From positions 96,262-160,261 of the forward strand of contig JAZHEJ010000039.1 in assembly GCA_036679665.1 (NCBI GenBank): 64,000 nucleotides of DNA, given 5' to 3'. The translations under genes were made by a program, and so were the position numbers. The notes beneath the pieces were generated by a model. It had not been told where the DNA came from. It saw nothing but the letters and a program-made list of their open reading frames with translations, and made no database searches. Shown one piece after another: positions 1 through 8,837 of the stretch (position 1 is its first letter; the number at the start of each line of letters is the position of its first letter). This DNA is from Tethybacter castelli. Lineage in GTDB: Bacteria > Pseudomonadota > Gammaproteobacteria > Tethybacterales > Tethybacteraceae.

Positions 1-1086
1 GAAGTAGTTAAGCATTTGAACCAGGTTAAGCACCCGCGGTGTACCGTTCACCAACGCTACCATGTTCACCGAAAAGTTCTTTTGTAATTCGGTCATTTTG
101 AACAGGTTGTTCTGTAACACGTATGGTTGCGAGTCGCGTCTGAGTTCGATAACAATACGCATGCCGGTGCGATCGGATTCATCGCGAAGATCAGAAATAC
201 CTTCTAGTTTTTTGTCACGCACTAAATCGGCGATATATTCAACCAAATGGCTCTTATTTACCGCATAAGGGAGCTCTGTCACTATTATCGCGTTGCGCTT
301 GTTTTTGCCCAATTCGACTATTTCGGTGCGTGCGCGCATAACCACGCGACCTTTTCCGGTTTCGTACGCTTCGCGAACTCCCTGCAAGCCGTAGATTATT
401 CCAGCGGTAGGAAAATCCGGGCCCTTGATCTTGCGCATTACCGCAGAAAGTTTTGCATCGGGCTTTTTAAGCACCAATAAACATGCATTGATAGTTTCAG
501 TAAGATTATGGGCAGGGATATTGGTAGCCATTCCGACTGCAATCCCCGATGAACCGTTAACAAGCAGGTTAGGGAAGCAGGGCGGCAATACCGTGGGCTC
601 ATGCTCTGAATCATCGTAGTTTGGCATCATGTCAACGGTATCTTTATCGATATCCGTCATCATGGTGTGAGCGAGTCGAGACATGCGAACTTCCGTGTAG
701 CGCATCGCTGCGGGATCGTCACCGTCAACAGAACCAAAGTTGCCTTGGCCATCCACCAACAAGCAACGTAACGAAAAAGGCTGGGCCATTCTCACCAACG
801 CATCGTAAACAGCTTCTTGGCTGTGAGGATGAAATTTACCTAGGACGTCACCTACTATACGCGCGGATTTTTTATAGGGCTTGTTGTAGTCGTTCCCTGC
901 CTGCCTCATCGCGTACAAAATACGCCGATGGACCGGTTTTAAACCGTCTCGCACATCTGGTAACGCACGTGAAACAATTACACTCATAGCATAATCAAGA
1001 TACGACGTGCGCATCTTGTCTTCTATACTGGTATGAATTATTTCTTTAGCGAAAATTTCAGGCATATCGCTATTTTGATCAGTCAT
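1..1086 (-). CDS. gyrA: DNA gyrase subunit A, N-terminal part (runs off the left edge)
   Basis: GyrA is the breakage-reunion subunit of gyrase, the type II topoisomerase that introduces negative supercoils. Translating the complement from ATG at 1086 gives about 362 residues with the hallmarks of the winged-helix and tower domains: SRALPDVRDGLKPVHRR, LVDGQGNFGS, AAMRYTE with the active-site Tyr at residue 130, and PNLLVNGSSGIAVGMATN. The asparagine-tyrosine stretch after the tower entry fits GyrA better than ParC. The C-terminal half lies outside the window. The quinolone-determining segment reads HPHSQEAVYD, where Escherichia coli has HPHGDSAVYD, so the position equivalent to Ser83 is Glu. 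It is divergent from the paralogue pair that starts at 1407. Confidence 0.95.
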   Translation of the reverse strand, partial: MTDQNSDMPEIFAKEIIHTSIEDKMRTSYLDYAMSVIVSRALPDVRDGLKPVHRRILYAMRQAGNDYNKPYKKSARIVGDVLGKFHPHSQEAVYDALVRMAQPFSLRCLLVDGQGNFGSVDGDDPAAMRYTEVRMSRLAHTMMTDIDKDTVDMMPNYDDSEHEPTVLPPCFPNLLVNGSSGIAVGMATNIPAHNLTETINACLLVLKKPDAKLSAVMRKIKGPDFPTAGIIYGLQGVREAYETGKGRVVMRARTEIVELGKNKRNAIIVTELPYAVNKSHLVEYIADLVRDKKLEGISDLRDESDRTGMRIVIELRRDSQPYVLQNNLFKMTELQKNFSVNMVALVNGTPRVLNLVQMLNYF

Positions 1087-1406
1087 CCAAAATTATGTCT
1101 CGGACTTGTAAAACTGTGCGGTCACCAAGTATGAATTATACTTTTGCATGCGCCGTAAGAAATAATCGGCATATGTGTTATATTTGGAAGAAGCATTAAA
1201 TTTATTAGTTCAACTATGTATTGTATCTACAAAAGGCGAGGTGGCAATCTCTGTCTTAAACTTTGGAATTGGATAAAAAGCTTCTATAAACACGGCCCAA
1301 TTATAGATTTGGATCATCGGTACACACTACAGCAACCAAGAATTTGTTTTTGGACTGAAAGACTATTCACAGTTTTTTTTATTTAGCTTGAATTATCGCG
1401 GTTATT
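1087..1406. other. AT-rich divergent intergenic region
   Basis: These 320 bases separate gyrA (minus) from the paralogue operon (plus) and should hold promoters for both. I see no open frame with coding character, no tRNA fold and no convincing -35/-10 pair. The last 30 bases before 1407 contain a T-rich run and no Shine-Dalgarno sequence, so initiation of the downstream gene is probably weak or depends on leader structure. Confidence 0.5.
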
Positions 1407-3341
1407 ATGCAATCGAAAAACGAATTTATACCGAAAAAATTGCAGAAGCAGGCTTTTTTCATTTCTCGCAAGACAATTCTTGAGCTAATTAAACTTGCTG
1501 GTTTGTCGCATGCCTTGTTATCTTTTATACACCGCAATAGTGAGGATTTAATTCAAAGTGGTGCGACTGTAGCGATAAAACAAATACGTGAACAAGATTT
1601 AGATAGTAAATTTTTCTTTACTTTGCCAGATACGGCCATGGCGATCATCCAAGCTTGGCTAGGAGAAAATTGCCGTCCAGTTTTAGAAACTTATCTTGCT
1701 CAAAACAAAGAAGAGCAAACCTCCAAGTTGTGTGAATATCTAGCTAGCCTTCGCTTGTATATGCTTAAAGGTATTCCAGCACCTGCGGGAATAGTAGAAA
1801 GAGCGCAGTGTTTTTTGGCATGTGTGAGTGATCAGCAATGGCACCCGGTCATAAACGTTGTAATGACGCTAAGCTACCGTCAGGATGAAAACAGTCAACC
1901 GTTTAAGCCGGCCGATTATTATCGATTAATCTGTGAAATGCTAGAAAGACCTGAGGCGATTGAGCTTGAAGAAAACCTGAAGTTGCAGTTGCTCGTTGTT
2001 GGTTTTTGTGTAGCGCTTGTACAACGAAACCGCAAACTAGCCACAGATTTGCTCGCGAAAATCCAAATCAGTGATTATGAACAACGCCCGAAAGATCGCA
2101 TGGGCGACAGGTTGCAAAAAAAATTCAACAATGTATTTACCAACACTGCTTCAAGGCCAGAGGTCGTTACCACAGCAACCGATGATATGTTCAAAGATAC
2201 CAAAGGGCTTGAAGTTCTTGCGGTATGCACCAAGGCACCGTACGGAAATAACGCGGAACATCAGCGTTTTGCGTTTTCAAAGGTATTGGCGGTGCGTGGC
2301 AAAGATGAGAAATGGTATAACCTTAATGATCGAGAAAAAAATCGTCTTTTTCCTGAAACCGGAAGTATTGTCCATTTTGCGGGCAAAAATTACCCGCCGC
2401 TGCCCAAATTTCAAAGCCACGGCGTTTGGAGAGTGGAAGAGCAATCATTATCGCCTGAACAAAGAACTAAGTTCGACACTCGCTTTTACGCTGCGAAAAA
2501 AATTCTCCCCGTACATCCTGTTTTGACATTGGAACACATTAGCTCATGTGACAAGGCCATGGCCCGCGAATGGATTGAGCATACTAGCATACTTGACAGC
2601 GATGTGGGCGGGGAGACGGTGTTGAGATTTACCGATGGTTTGTTTGTGCATACAACAGGCTCGTATGTAAATCTGCGTAATGAAGGATTTACACAACCTT
2701 TACGTGCCTGGGAAGATCTGCCAATTGTCCAATTGTCGCCAGTTGTACAGTTGCATATAGGGGATTTACCGATCAACGAACAAACGTACGATTTGGTGCG
2801 TCCTAGTAAAGGAATAGTTTCGGCCATGCGCCAGCTGCCAAGCGTGACTTCGCGTGAAAGTTCGAAATTCGCTGAAGCCATCGCTGAACTCGGTTCCAAC
2901 CAGTCGCTAGATACCCGTATCCAAAATTTGGATATGACAGAACTTGATTTTGATTCGTCTGATATTGAACAACTCGTTACATTGTTATTCGAAACCGAAG
3001 CTGTGGCCAAAGAAATCGATGATAAATCTGAGCAATATCTCGCAGCTACCCGTAACTTGCTTAATGAAGCCACACAGGAGCACAAACATTACAAGCAATT
3101 AGCTGACACGGTAGATAATATTCATGCCCAACAAAGACAAATATTAGGTAACGCTCAAGATAGCCTAAATAAGTTATTCGATACTAGACAAAGTGAATTG
3201 CAAGAACAAAGCCGTGAAATTTATGAACTTCAAGCCATATTGCAAGACAAAATAGATCAAAAGAAACATGACGATCTACACAAACTAGAGCAAAGAATAG
3301 ATGCTCTTGAAAAATTTATAGCTTCAAAACTAATTTCATGA
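1407..3341 (+). CDS. Uncharacterised 644-residue protein, upstream member of a paralogous pair
   Basis: I do not recognise this family. The 644-residue protein has no signal peptide or membrane segment and should be cytoplasmic. It shares three blocks in the same order with the protein encoded immediately downstream. Block 1 (about residues 73-98) has LPDTAMAIIQAWL. Block 2 (268-343) has LAVCTKA, AFSKVLAVRGKD, LFPETGSIVHFAG, YPPLP and VWRV. Block 3 (406-455) has LRFTDGLFVH, then PLRAW and LHIGDLP. Residues about 525-640 are rich in Glu, Gln, Lys and Leu and look like a long coiled coil. I see no nucleotide-binding loop or obvious catalytic triad. It overlaps the next gene by four bases (ATGA), so the two are probably translated together. 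Open possibilities include a structural or scaffold subunit, or part of a conflict system; nothing in the sequence decides. Confidence 0.85.
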   Translation: MQSKNEFIPKKLQKQAFFISRKTILELIKLAGLSHALLSFIHRNSEDLIQSGATVAIKQIREQDLDSKFFFTLPDTAMAIIQAWLGENCRPVLETYLAQNKEEQTSKLCEYLASLRLYMLKGIPAPAGIVERAQCFLACVSDQQWHPVINVVMTLSYRQDENSQPFKPADYYRLICEMLERPEAIELEENLKLQLLVVGFCVALVQRNRKLATDLLAKIQISDYEQRPKDRMGDRLQKKFNNVFTNTASRPEVVTTATDDMFKDTKGLEVLAVCTKAPYGNNAEHQRFAFSKVLAVRGKDEKWYNLNDREKNRLFPETGSIVHFAGKNYPPLPKFQSHGVWRVEEQSLSPEQRTKFDTRFYAAKKILPVHPVLTLEHISSCDKAMAREWIEHTSILDSDVGGETVLRFTDGLFVHTTGSYVNLRNEGFTQPLRAWEDLPIVQLSPVVQLHIGDLPINEQTYDLVRPSKGIVSAMRQLPSVTSRESSKFAEAIAELGSNQSLDTRIQNLDMTELDFDSSDIEQLVTLLFETEAVAKEIDDKSEQYLAATRNLLNEATQEHKHYKQLADTVDNIHAQQRQILGNAQDSLNKLFDTRQSELQEQSREIYELQAILQDKIDQKKHDDLHKLEQRIDALEKFIASKLIS

Positions 3342-5371
3342 TTGCGAACCAATCGTTGCCTCATGCAAATCCGCCGGCGGATCTTAAAAAACCGAATGAG
3401 TATTTTGCCGTAAAGAACAAGCAGGGCAAGCCGGAGCTTGGCCGACCTAATTTACTAAAGCTGGCTGAGCTTTCAAAGCTGTTGCCGCAACTGATGCAAT
3501 ACTTACGTACCAATCCCAAGCGATTAATCAAATATGGAGTACGTGGCGCCGCAAATCTTAAGTCAGCTAAATTAGATACCTTTATTGATTTCATTTTTAG
3601 ATTGCCCGAAACAGCATGGGTGGTCATTGACGAGTGGATTGCAAATGAAACAATTCCTGTGCTGGATAAATTTCTTGACGAGCATAGCCATAATGAAGAC
3701 ATATTGCGGGAAAAAATGCTCGGTCTGCATATGTATCTGCATTCTCTAACCGACAAACCTTCAGATGCACAACAACGTGCCAAGCTAATGATTGCTTGTA
3801 ATTATCATCCGCAATTTCATAAGCTGTTTATGGGTATAGCTCGAATAGCCCGAGACGAGTTGGACAAAACGACAACCGAAGCTAATAGCAAATATGAAAA
3901 TATTGTAACGATCGTAGAAAAGCCTGATATTGCGTTATCAGACTCAAAAATAGGTGGTCATGTACCTAGCCGACTCATAGCATGTGCGACGGCGATTCAT
4001 TTTCAGCTAAACAAAATAGCCAGCGAATTGCGTGATGGTTTACTTACTGACGCTGAAAAACATAAATGGGACGGTTTGACACAACTGATAAATAGTCACT
4101 TTGAAAAAAACATGGCTCAAGGCAATTTGCCCGCAATCAAATTAGGTTTCGCTAACGACAATGAGTTCAATTCATTAGAGGATTTGGATGTGCTCGCACA
4201 ATGCACTAAGGCGGATCGAGCAGAAGAGATGTCGCGGTCGCCATATGCATTTTCCAAAGTACTCGCTGTCAAGCACAAAGATTCAATATTGTGGAAAGAA
4301 TTAACCACGCAACAAGCCGAAAAACTGTTTCCCAGCTTAGGAAGCATAATTCACTTTTACGGCAATCAATATCCAGCTTTACCTGAATATCGCAGTTATG
4401 CGGTCTGGCATGTTTCCCGCCACATACAGCACAAACAAGATGACAATACGTCTGAAATGCAAGCTGCCCACAGTGCGGTTCAATACGATAGCAACAAAGC
4501 TAAAACGGTAACCCTTGCAATAGCACATGTTATGCCTGTGCAGCAGATTTCCAGTTTGGAAGATATCAACTCATTTGAAATAAATGAGTTCAAAACTTGG
4601 TTTAATCACAATTCGGGCTTGTTTACAAAATTGCCTGCTGATGAAAATAAATTACTTCGTTTAGCTGACGGCATGTTTGTCCATCCAGCGTCTACATATA
4701 CTAAATCGCTTGCCGATGAGTTTATTACGCCTTTTCGCGCTTGGAAGAAACTGCAAGTGCATCAGCTAAATTCTGGCCTAAACCTCCATATCGGCGAACT
4801 TCCAGACACGAATATTAAGTATGAGTTGTCAGATGACAAAGAAATAATTAAAAAAAGCCTGCGACAGTATGTAAAGTTAAATGAGTCCGAACAAGTGAAA
4901 TTAGCTGCGGCACTCGATCAGTTAACTGAAAACGAACACTACAAGTTGCTGACTACTGAATATGGAGTAGATCAATTGCAATGGCAAACTGAACGCTTTC
5001 ATAATATGGTCAAAGAATTATTGAGCAAAGCAGAAATACGTTCAGCTATAGATAACCAGGAGAGCAAGCAGTTAGAGAATGCAAAAGCAAAAAATGTCGA
5101 ATTACAAACCAAGCTTGACAATGAAAAGGCGACGATTAACCAGGTTCAGCAACGAATTGAAGCGCGGATGAAACAATTAACTCAGACCCCGCAAGAGATT
5201 GACGCTCTGATCGACAAGTATTTTGACCGCATTACCAGTTTAAGCAATCGCTTCAAGGATAAACCTGCAACCAAGCGTAAATGGTTTCCGGAAATAATGG
5301 CCAGCTTAGCCGAGTTCAGAAAGCAAGTAGAAGAACTACAGCAGAAACTCAATAATTCTGATTACAAATAG
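3338..5371 (+). CDS. Uncharacterised 677-residue protein, downstream member of the paralogous pair
   Basis: This is a diverged paralogue of the upstream gene. Matching blocks: residues 88-113 (LPETAWVVIDEWI, VLDKFL), 284-360 (LAQCTKA, AFSKVLAVKHKD, LFPSLGSIIHFYG, YPALP, VWHV) and 438-489 (LRLADGMFVHPASTY, PFRAW, LHIGELP). The C-terminal third (about 545-675) is highly charged, with a predicted coiled coil near 570-612 and a second helical segment ending in a Lys/Glu-rich tail. It has an extra stretch of about 20 residues at the N-terminus. No signal peptide or membrane span is visible. The ATG lies inside the upstream stop codon and has no Shine-Dalgarno, which implies translational coupling and perhaps a hetero-oligomer with its partner. 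Followed by 155 AT-rich bases and then the end of azlD on the other strand. Function unknown. Confidence 0.85.
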   Translation: MIANQSLPHANPPADLKKPNEYFAVKNKQGKPELGRPNLLKLAELSKLLPQLMQYLRTNPKRLIKYGVRGAANLKSAKLDTFIDFIFRLPETAWVVIDEWIANETIPVLDKFLDEHSHNEDILREKMLGLHMYLHSLTDKPSDAQQRAKLMIACNYHPQFHKLFMGIARIARDELDKTTTEANSKYENIVTIVEKPDIALSDSKIGGHVPSRLIACATAIHFQLNKIASELRDGLLTDAEKHKWDGLTQLINSHFEKNMAQGNLPAIKLGFANDNEFNSLEDLDVLAQCTKADRAEEMSRSPYAFSKVLAVKHKDSILWKELTTQQAEKLFPSLGSIIHFYGNQYPALPEYRSYAVWHVSRHIQHKQDDNTSEMQAAHSAVQYDSNKAKTVTLAIAHVMPVQQISSLEDINSFEINEFKTWFNHNSGLFTKLPADENKLLRLADGMFVHPASTYTKSLADEFITPFRAWKKLQVHQLNSGLNLHIGELPDTNIKYELSDDKEIIKKSLRQYVKLNESEQVKLAAALDQLTENEHYKLLTTEYGVDQLQWQTERFHNMVKELLSKAEIRSAIDNQESKQLENAKAKNVELQTKLDNEKATINQVQQRIEARMKQLTQTPQEIDALIDKYFDRITSLSNRFKDKPATKRKWFPEIMASLAEFRKQVEELQQKLNNSDYK

Positions 5372-5527
5372 AGATTGTTCGGCAGATATATGCCGCTATT
5401 ACGATAAATATAGTTAATTTGACATAACGGACATTATGCGAAGTATGCTAATGTGTGATTATGTGGAATATATCTAATTATTTATGTATATCTAATTGAT
5501 ATTACAGATATTTTTTTATAGATTAAT

Positions 5528-5863
5528 TCAGAAAATTGCCTGAATGCTCGCGTACGCGATTATTCCACCTAAAACGCACAGCATCAAGTTTCCTGGTTTG
5601 ATCATGGCAATGATTATCACCACTAGGCATGCTACAAGTTCGATCCCGATGCCCGGCCAGGAGCGTAAGTTATCTTCAACAAGAATAATTTCCGGTATCA
5701 AAAGTGCTGCAAGAATACTTGGAGGCAATAATCGCAACCAAGCGATAAAAGTATCTGACACCGCAATCTTGCGCATCAGCACAAATGGCAATATGCGCGG
5801 AATGACCGTAACCAGCGCGCACAGCGCAATGGCAATGACAATTTCAGGCCTAGGAAGCTCCAC
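5528..5863 (-). CDS. azlD: AzlD-type small subunit of a branched-chain amino acid exporter
   Basis: AzlD proteins are small (about 100-110 residue) membrane proteins that pair with AzlC to export branched-chain amino acids. The protein has about four hydrophobic segments and the family-like stretches TVIPRILPF and LRLLPPSILAAL. I chose the GTG at 5863 (111 residues) because it gives the usual family length. An in-frame ATG at 5983 would add about 40 residues lacking membrane character and overlap azlC by 92 bases. It directly follows azlC, the expected partner, on the same strand. Confidence 0.8.
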   Translation of the reverse strand: MELPRPEIVIAIALCALVTVIPRILPFVLMRKIAVSDTFIAWLRLLPPSILAALLIPEIILVEDNLRSWPGIGIELVACLVVIIIAMIKPGNLMLCVLGGIIAYASIQAIF

Positions 5864-5891
5864 TGCTATTATCTTGGTAAAACAATCCGCT

Positions 5892-6677
5892 TTATGGGCT
5901 GAGTATGTCTGATTGCTTGCTATTAGCGAGTGAATAAGCGAACTGTTCGTCTTCAGGCAGCTTTCCGAGCAACCACACGCCAAGCGCAGTAATTATCGGC
6001 ACGATGATCGCAATAGACAGATACTTGTATCCTGAAAGATGGGCTAGTACCGCGCAGCATCCACTCGCTATGGCAATGATCAGCGCCTGGGCACCACGCC
6101 GGGTGTAGGTGATTTGTTGCAATAGTAAGGTAAGAAACATTGCTTTGGCAACGAAATCCACGCCCAACACTGAAAAATTAACTTCGCCGGCAAAAAAAGC
6201 TCCAAACAGATTGCCGACAAACCAGGCAAAATACGAACTCAGGTTGATGCCGATCATCCAACGCGCCGCGCCTATTTGTCGATTACGCAGTCTAGCGCTG
6301 GCAATTAAAAACGTTTCGTCGGTTAACTGTGCGCCAATGACGCAACGCAACCAAGTTTTGATATCTCGGGTTTGTAGCGACAGTGAAAATGAATAAATCA
6401 GATGTCTGATGTTGATGTAAAAAACCGTAAGTACAAGCGTAGGTAAAGAACCTAGGTAGAGCAACGGAAAAGCAAACTGAGCGGAGCCGGCAAACAGTAA
6501 TATGCATAACAGTCCTATTTCGGTTATCGTTAGACCGTAGTTGACCCCCACTACTCCTGTTGCCATACCGATCATCAAGTAAGTTGTCATTACAGGAAGC
6601 GCGCATAGCACACCCTGCCAGAATGAGTTAGTGTTGTTAGCGACAGGCAGCATATTCAACAAATTGTCCTGGCTCAT
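5892..6677 (-). CDS. azlC: AzlC-type large subunit of a branched-chain amino acid exporter
   Basis: The protein has 261 residues and several membrane segments. It carries the AzlC-family features LLFAGSAQFAF near residue 60 and NIRHLIYS near 90, followed by a conserved acidic site (QLTDETF). The family exports branched-chain amino acids and their analogues across the inner membrane together with AzlD. The ATG overlaps the stop of the upstream ypjD-like gene by four bases (ATGA), so the three genes 7459-5528 form one transcription unit. Substrate is inferred from the family only. Confidence 0.9.
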   Translation of the reverse strand: MSQDNLLNMLPVANNTNSFWQGVLCALPVMTTYLMIGMATGVVGVNYGLTITEIGLLCILLFAGSAQFAFPLLYLGSLPTLVLTVFYINIRHLIYSFSLSLQTRDIKTWLRCVIGAQLTDETFLIASARLRNRQIGAARWMIGINLSSYFAWFVGNLFGAFFAGEVNFSVLGVDFVAKAMFLTLLLQQITYTRRGAQALIIAIASGCCAVLAHLSGYKYLSIAIIVPIITALGVWLLGKLPEDEQFAYSLANSKQSDILSP

Positions 6678-7459
6678 TTTTTCAACAATACTTCAATAAG
6701 CACCACAACAATAATATAGTTAAGAACCAGCGAAAAGCTACTAGCCATAAACCAGCGCATCGCAATTATGCCGCGCCAGCCCCAGCGCCAGCGACCGAGC
6801 AACAGTACCGCACAAAAGATCCAGGTCATTGATGCGAACACAATTTCATGCGTGGCAGTAGTATCTAGATTCCTGGTATTATTTACTGAGCTGACTATCC
6901 CGCTGAGCATGGTAAGGGTAAGCATAGCAAAGCTCCAATAGATATTTCTAAATACGATCTTTTCCATGTCGAGCAACGAAATATTGCCTTTGGCATGCGA
7001 CATACGCCCGGCGATGGCACGATTTAAAAGCCATGCTTCGGTCATTTGTAAAAATGACATGAAAAACATACTGTAGGCGATCATCGCCAAAAGCAAATGA
7101 AAATTGAAATTGCTGCCGGTAAATTGCCAGCTGTCTAATATTGGCGATAATGCCAGTAACGAAGTCCCCAGCGCCAAGAAGCATAGCCATCGCAAACAGC
7201 GTGGAAAATTAACCGGATGATCGAATATGGAGATCGCTAGCACGGCCAACCACGCGAACTGGGCAAGCGCATTACCTAAAGTTATCGGGGTAAATACAAG
7301 CGGAAGTTGTGAAGCGTGAATACCTATAAACTGAGTTAAAATTGCTACGTAGCGAGTTATTAGCGAAATTTTGTTTGACCTATCTTTGCGGCGGTCAAAT
7401 AAGCAATAAGCATAGCAAGCAATTGCGATGATATGGCATGCGCTAGCTATACTATTCAT
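6674..7459 (-). CDS. ypjD: Cytochrome c assembly (CcsA/YpjD) family membrane protein
   Basis: This 261-residue inner-membrane protein has about eight hydrophobic segments. The stretches NFHLLLAMIAYSMFF in the middle and THEIVFASMTWIFCAVLLLG with GRWRWGWRG near the C-terminus are typical of the YpjD branch of the CcsA/HemX family, distant relatives of haem-handling cytochrome c assembly proteins. YpjD function is not established. Its place, divergent from ffh with only 15 bases between start codons, matches the usual gammaproteobacterial arrangement. Any promoters for either gene must therefore lie inside the neighbouring coding sequence. Confidence 0.85.
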   Translation of the reverse strand: MNSIASACHIIAIACYAYCLFDRRKDRSNKISLITRYVAILTQFIGIHASQLPLVFTPITLGNALAQFAWLAVLAISIFDHPVNFPRCLRWLCFLALGTSLLALSPILDSWQFTGSNFNFHLLLAMIAYSMFFMSFLQMTEAWLLNRAIAGRMSHAKGNISLLDMEKIVFRNIYWSFAMLTLTMLSGIVSSVNNTRNLDTTATHEIVFASMTWIFCAVLLLGRWRWGWRGIIAMRWFMASSFSLVLNYIIVVVLIEVLLKK

Positions 7460-7474
7460 TGATAAAACTAAAGA

Positions 7475-8824
7475 ATGCTTGAAAACTTATCAGACGGATT
7501 TTCCTCAATTATAAGGAAAATCAGGGGTCAGTCAAGGTTAACTGAAGAAAATATTCAAGAAACCTTACAGCTGATTCGCACTACTTTAATCGATGCCGAC
7601 GTAGCATTGGCTGTGGTCGATGAGTTTTTGGCTCAGGTCAAAGTTCAAGCGATGGGTCAAAAGATCATTTCTTCTTTGTCGCCTGGACAGGCACTGATCG
7701 GACTAGTTCAGAAAGAACTGATCAAGCTGATGGGTACTGAGGCTACGCCTATCCAGTCTCCTGGCAATGATCCGCAAGCAATATTGTTGTGCGGTCTGCA
7801 AGGCTCGGGCAAGACCACAACAGCCGCTAAATTAGCGTTACATATTAAGAAGACCCGTAAACGAATTATGGTGGTTTCAACCGATGTGCACCGCCCGGCC
7901 GCAATTGAACAACTGCGTACCTTGTGTGAACAAATTAATATTGAATTTCATGAGCCGCAGGATGAAGATGATCGACTAAATCCGGTTAAACGAGCTCAAC
8001 TTGCCATGAAAGCTGCGCAACAGTCTCTGTGTGATTATGTGCTGGTCGATACCGCAGGCAGGAATGTGTTGGATGAAAACATGATGCAGGAAATTAAGCT
8101 GACTGCCGCAACCACCTCCCCTACAGAAACTTTGCTGGTGCTTGATGCCACGCTAGGTCAAGAAGCTTTAACAGTCGCCGCAGAGTTCGACAAAATTTTG
8201 TCGCTTACCGGCATTTGCCTGACCAAGCTAGATGGTGATGCAAGAGGCGGCGCGGCGATGTCGGCCAAGGCGGTGACCGGTGTGCCAATCAAATTCATCG
8301 GGGTTGGTGAACGCACTGAAGATCTGCAAGAGTTTATTCCTGAACGCATGGCATCTAGAATTCTGGGAATGGGCGATATCGTGTCGCTGGTCGAAAGCGC
8401 GACCGAGGCGCTAGGAAAGCAAAAAACCGCATCGCTGGAAAGAAAGCTGCGGCGGAAAAAATCGCCGGGACTTGAGCTGTCAGACATGATTGACCAGTTG
8501 CGTCATGCAGAAAAACTAGGCGGGCTAGATAAGATTACCGACACCTTGCCTTCTAGCGTGGCGCGCAAGGTAAAGCAAGCAAATGTTGATCCGAAAATTT
8601 TTCGACGCATGGAAGCGATTTACCTGTCGATGACTAAATTTGAACGTCGGAACCCGCAGTTGATTAAAGGTGAACGAAAAATTCGCATCGCCAGTGGGGC
8701 CGGGGTTGAGGTGCAACAAGTAAACCAGTTGCTAACCCAACATTCTCAAGCTAACAAGTTAATGAAGCGGATGGCTAAAAACCCGCTTGCCGCGGCCAAT
8801 CTCATGCGCGGCATGTTCAACTAG
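7475..8824 (+). CDS. ffh: Signal recognition particle GTPase Ffh (SRP54)
   Basis: Ffh binds 4.5S RNA and signal sequences of nascent membrane proteins and docks ribosomes on FtsY. The 449-residue protein has all three domains: a helical N domain (1-90); a GTPase domain with GLQGSGKTT at 107-115, DTAGR at 192-196 and TKLDGDARGGA; and a methionine-rich M domain ending in the RNA-binding helix (IASGAGVEVQQVNQLL) and a NLMRGMF tail. Length is normal for the family. The ATG is at 7475, divergent from ypjD. Confidence 0.97.
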   Translation: MLENLSDGFSSIIRKIRGQSRLTEENIQETLQLIRTTLIDADVALAVVDEFLAQVKVQAMGQKIISSLSPGQALIGLVQKELIKLMGTEATPIQSPGNDPQAILLCGLQGSGKTTTAAKLALHIKKTRKRIMVVSTDVHRPAAIEQLRTLCEQINIEFHEPQDEDDRLNPVKRAQLAMKAAQQSLCDYVLVDTAGRNVLDENMMQEIKLTAATTSPTETLLVLDATLGQEALTVAAEFDKILSLTGICLTKLDGDARGGAAMSAKAVTGVPIKFIGVGERTEDLQEFIPERMASRILGMGDIVSLVESATEALGKQKTASLERKLRRKKSPGLELSDMIDQLRHAEKLGGLDKITDTLPSSVARKVKQANVDPKIFRRMEAIYLSMTKFERRNPQLIKGERKIRIASGAGVEVQQVNQLLTQHSQANKLMKRMAKNPLAAANLMRGMFN

Positions 8825-8837
8825 AAAAACTCTATCA

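Noticed and set aside
1087..1406. A small RNA or tRNA in the gyrA-paralogue gap
   Set aside because: No stable stem arrangement, CCA end or promoter/terminator pair could be found by reading.
2486..3085. A 199-codon open frame on the minus strand inside the first paralogue gene
   Set aside because: It lies wholly opposite a longer gene with conserved blocks, has Ser/Cys-rich low-complexity composition and no ribosome-binding site; it is a shadow of codon bias.
5380..5395. CGGCA/TGCCG hairpin after the second paralogue as an intrinsic terminator
   Set aside because: A five-bp stem with no T-tract is too weak to call.
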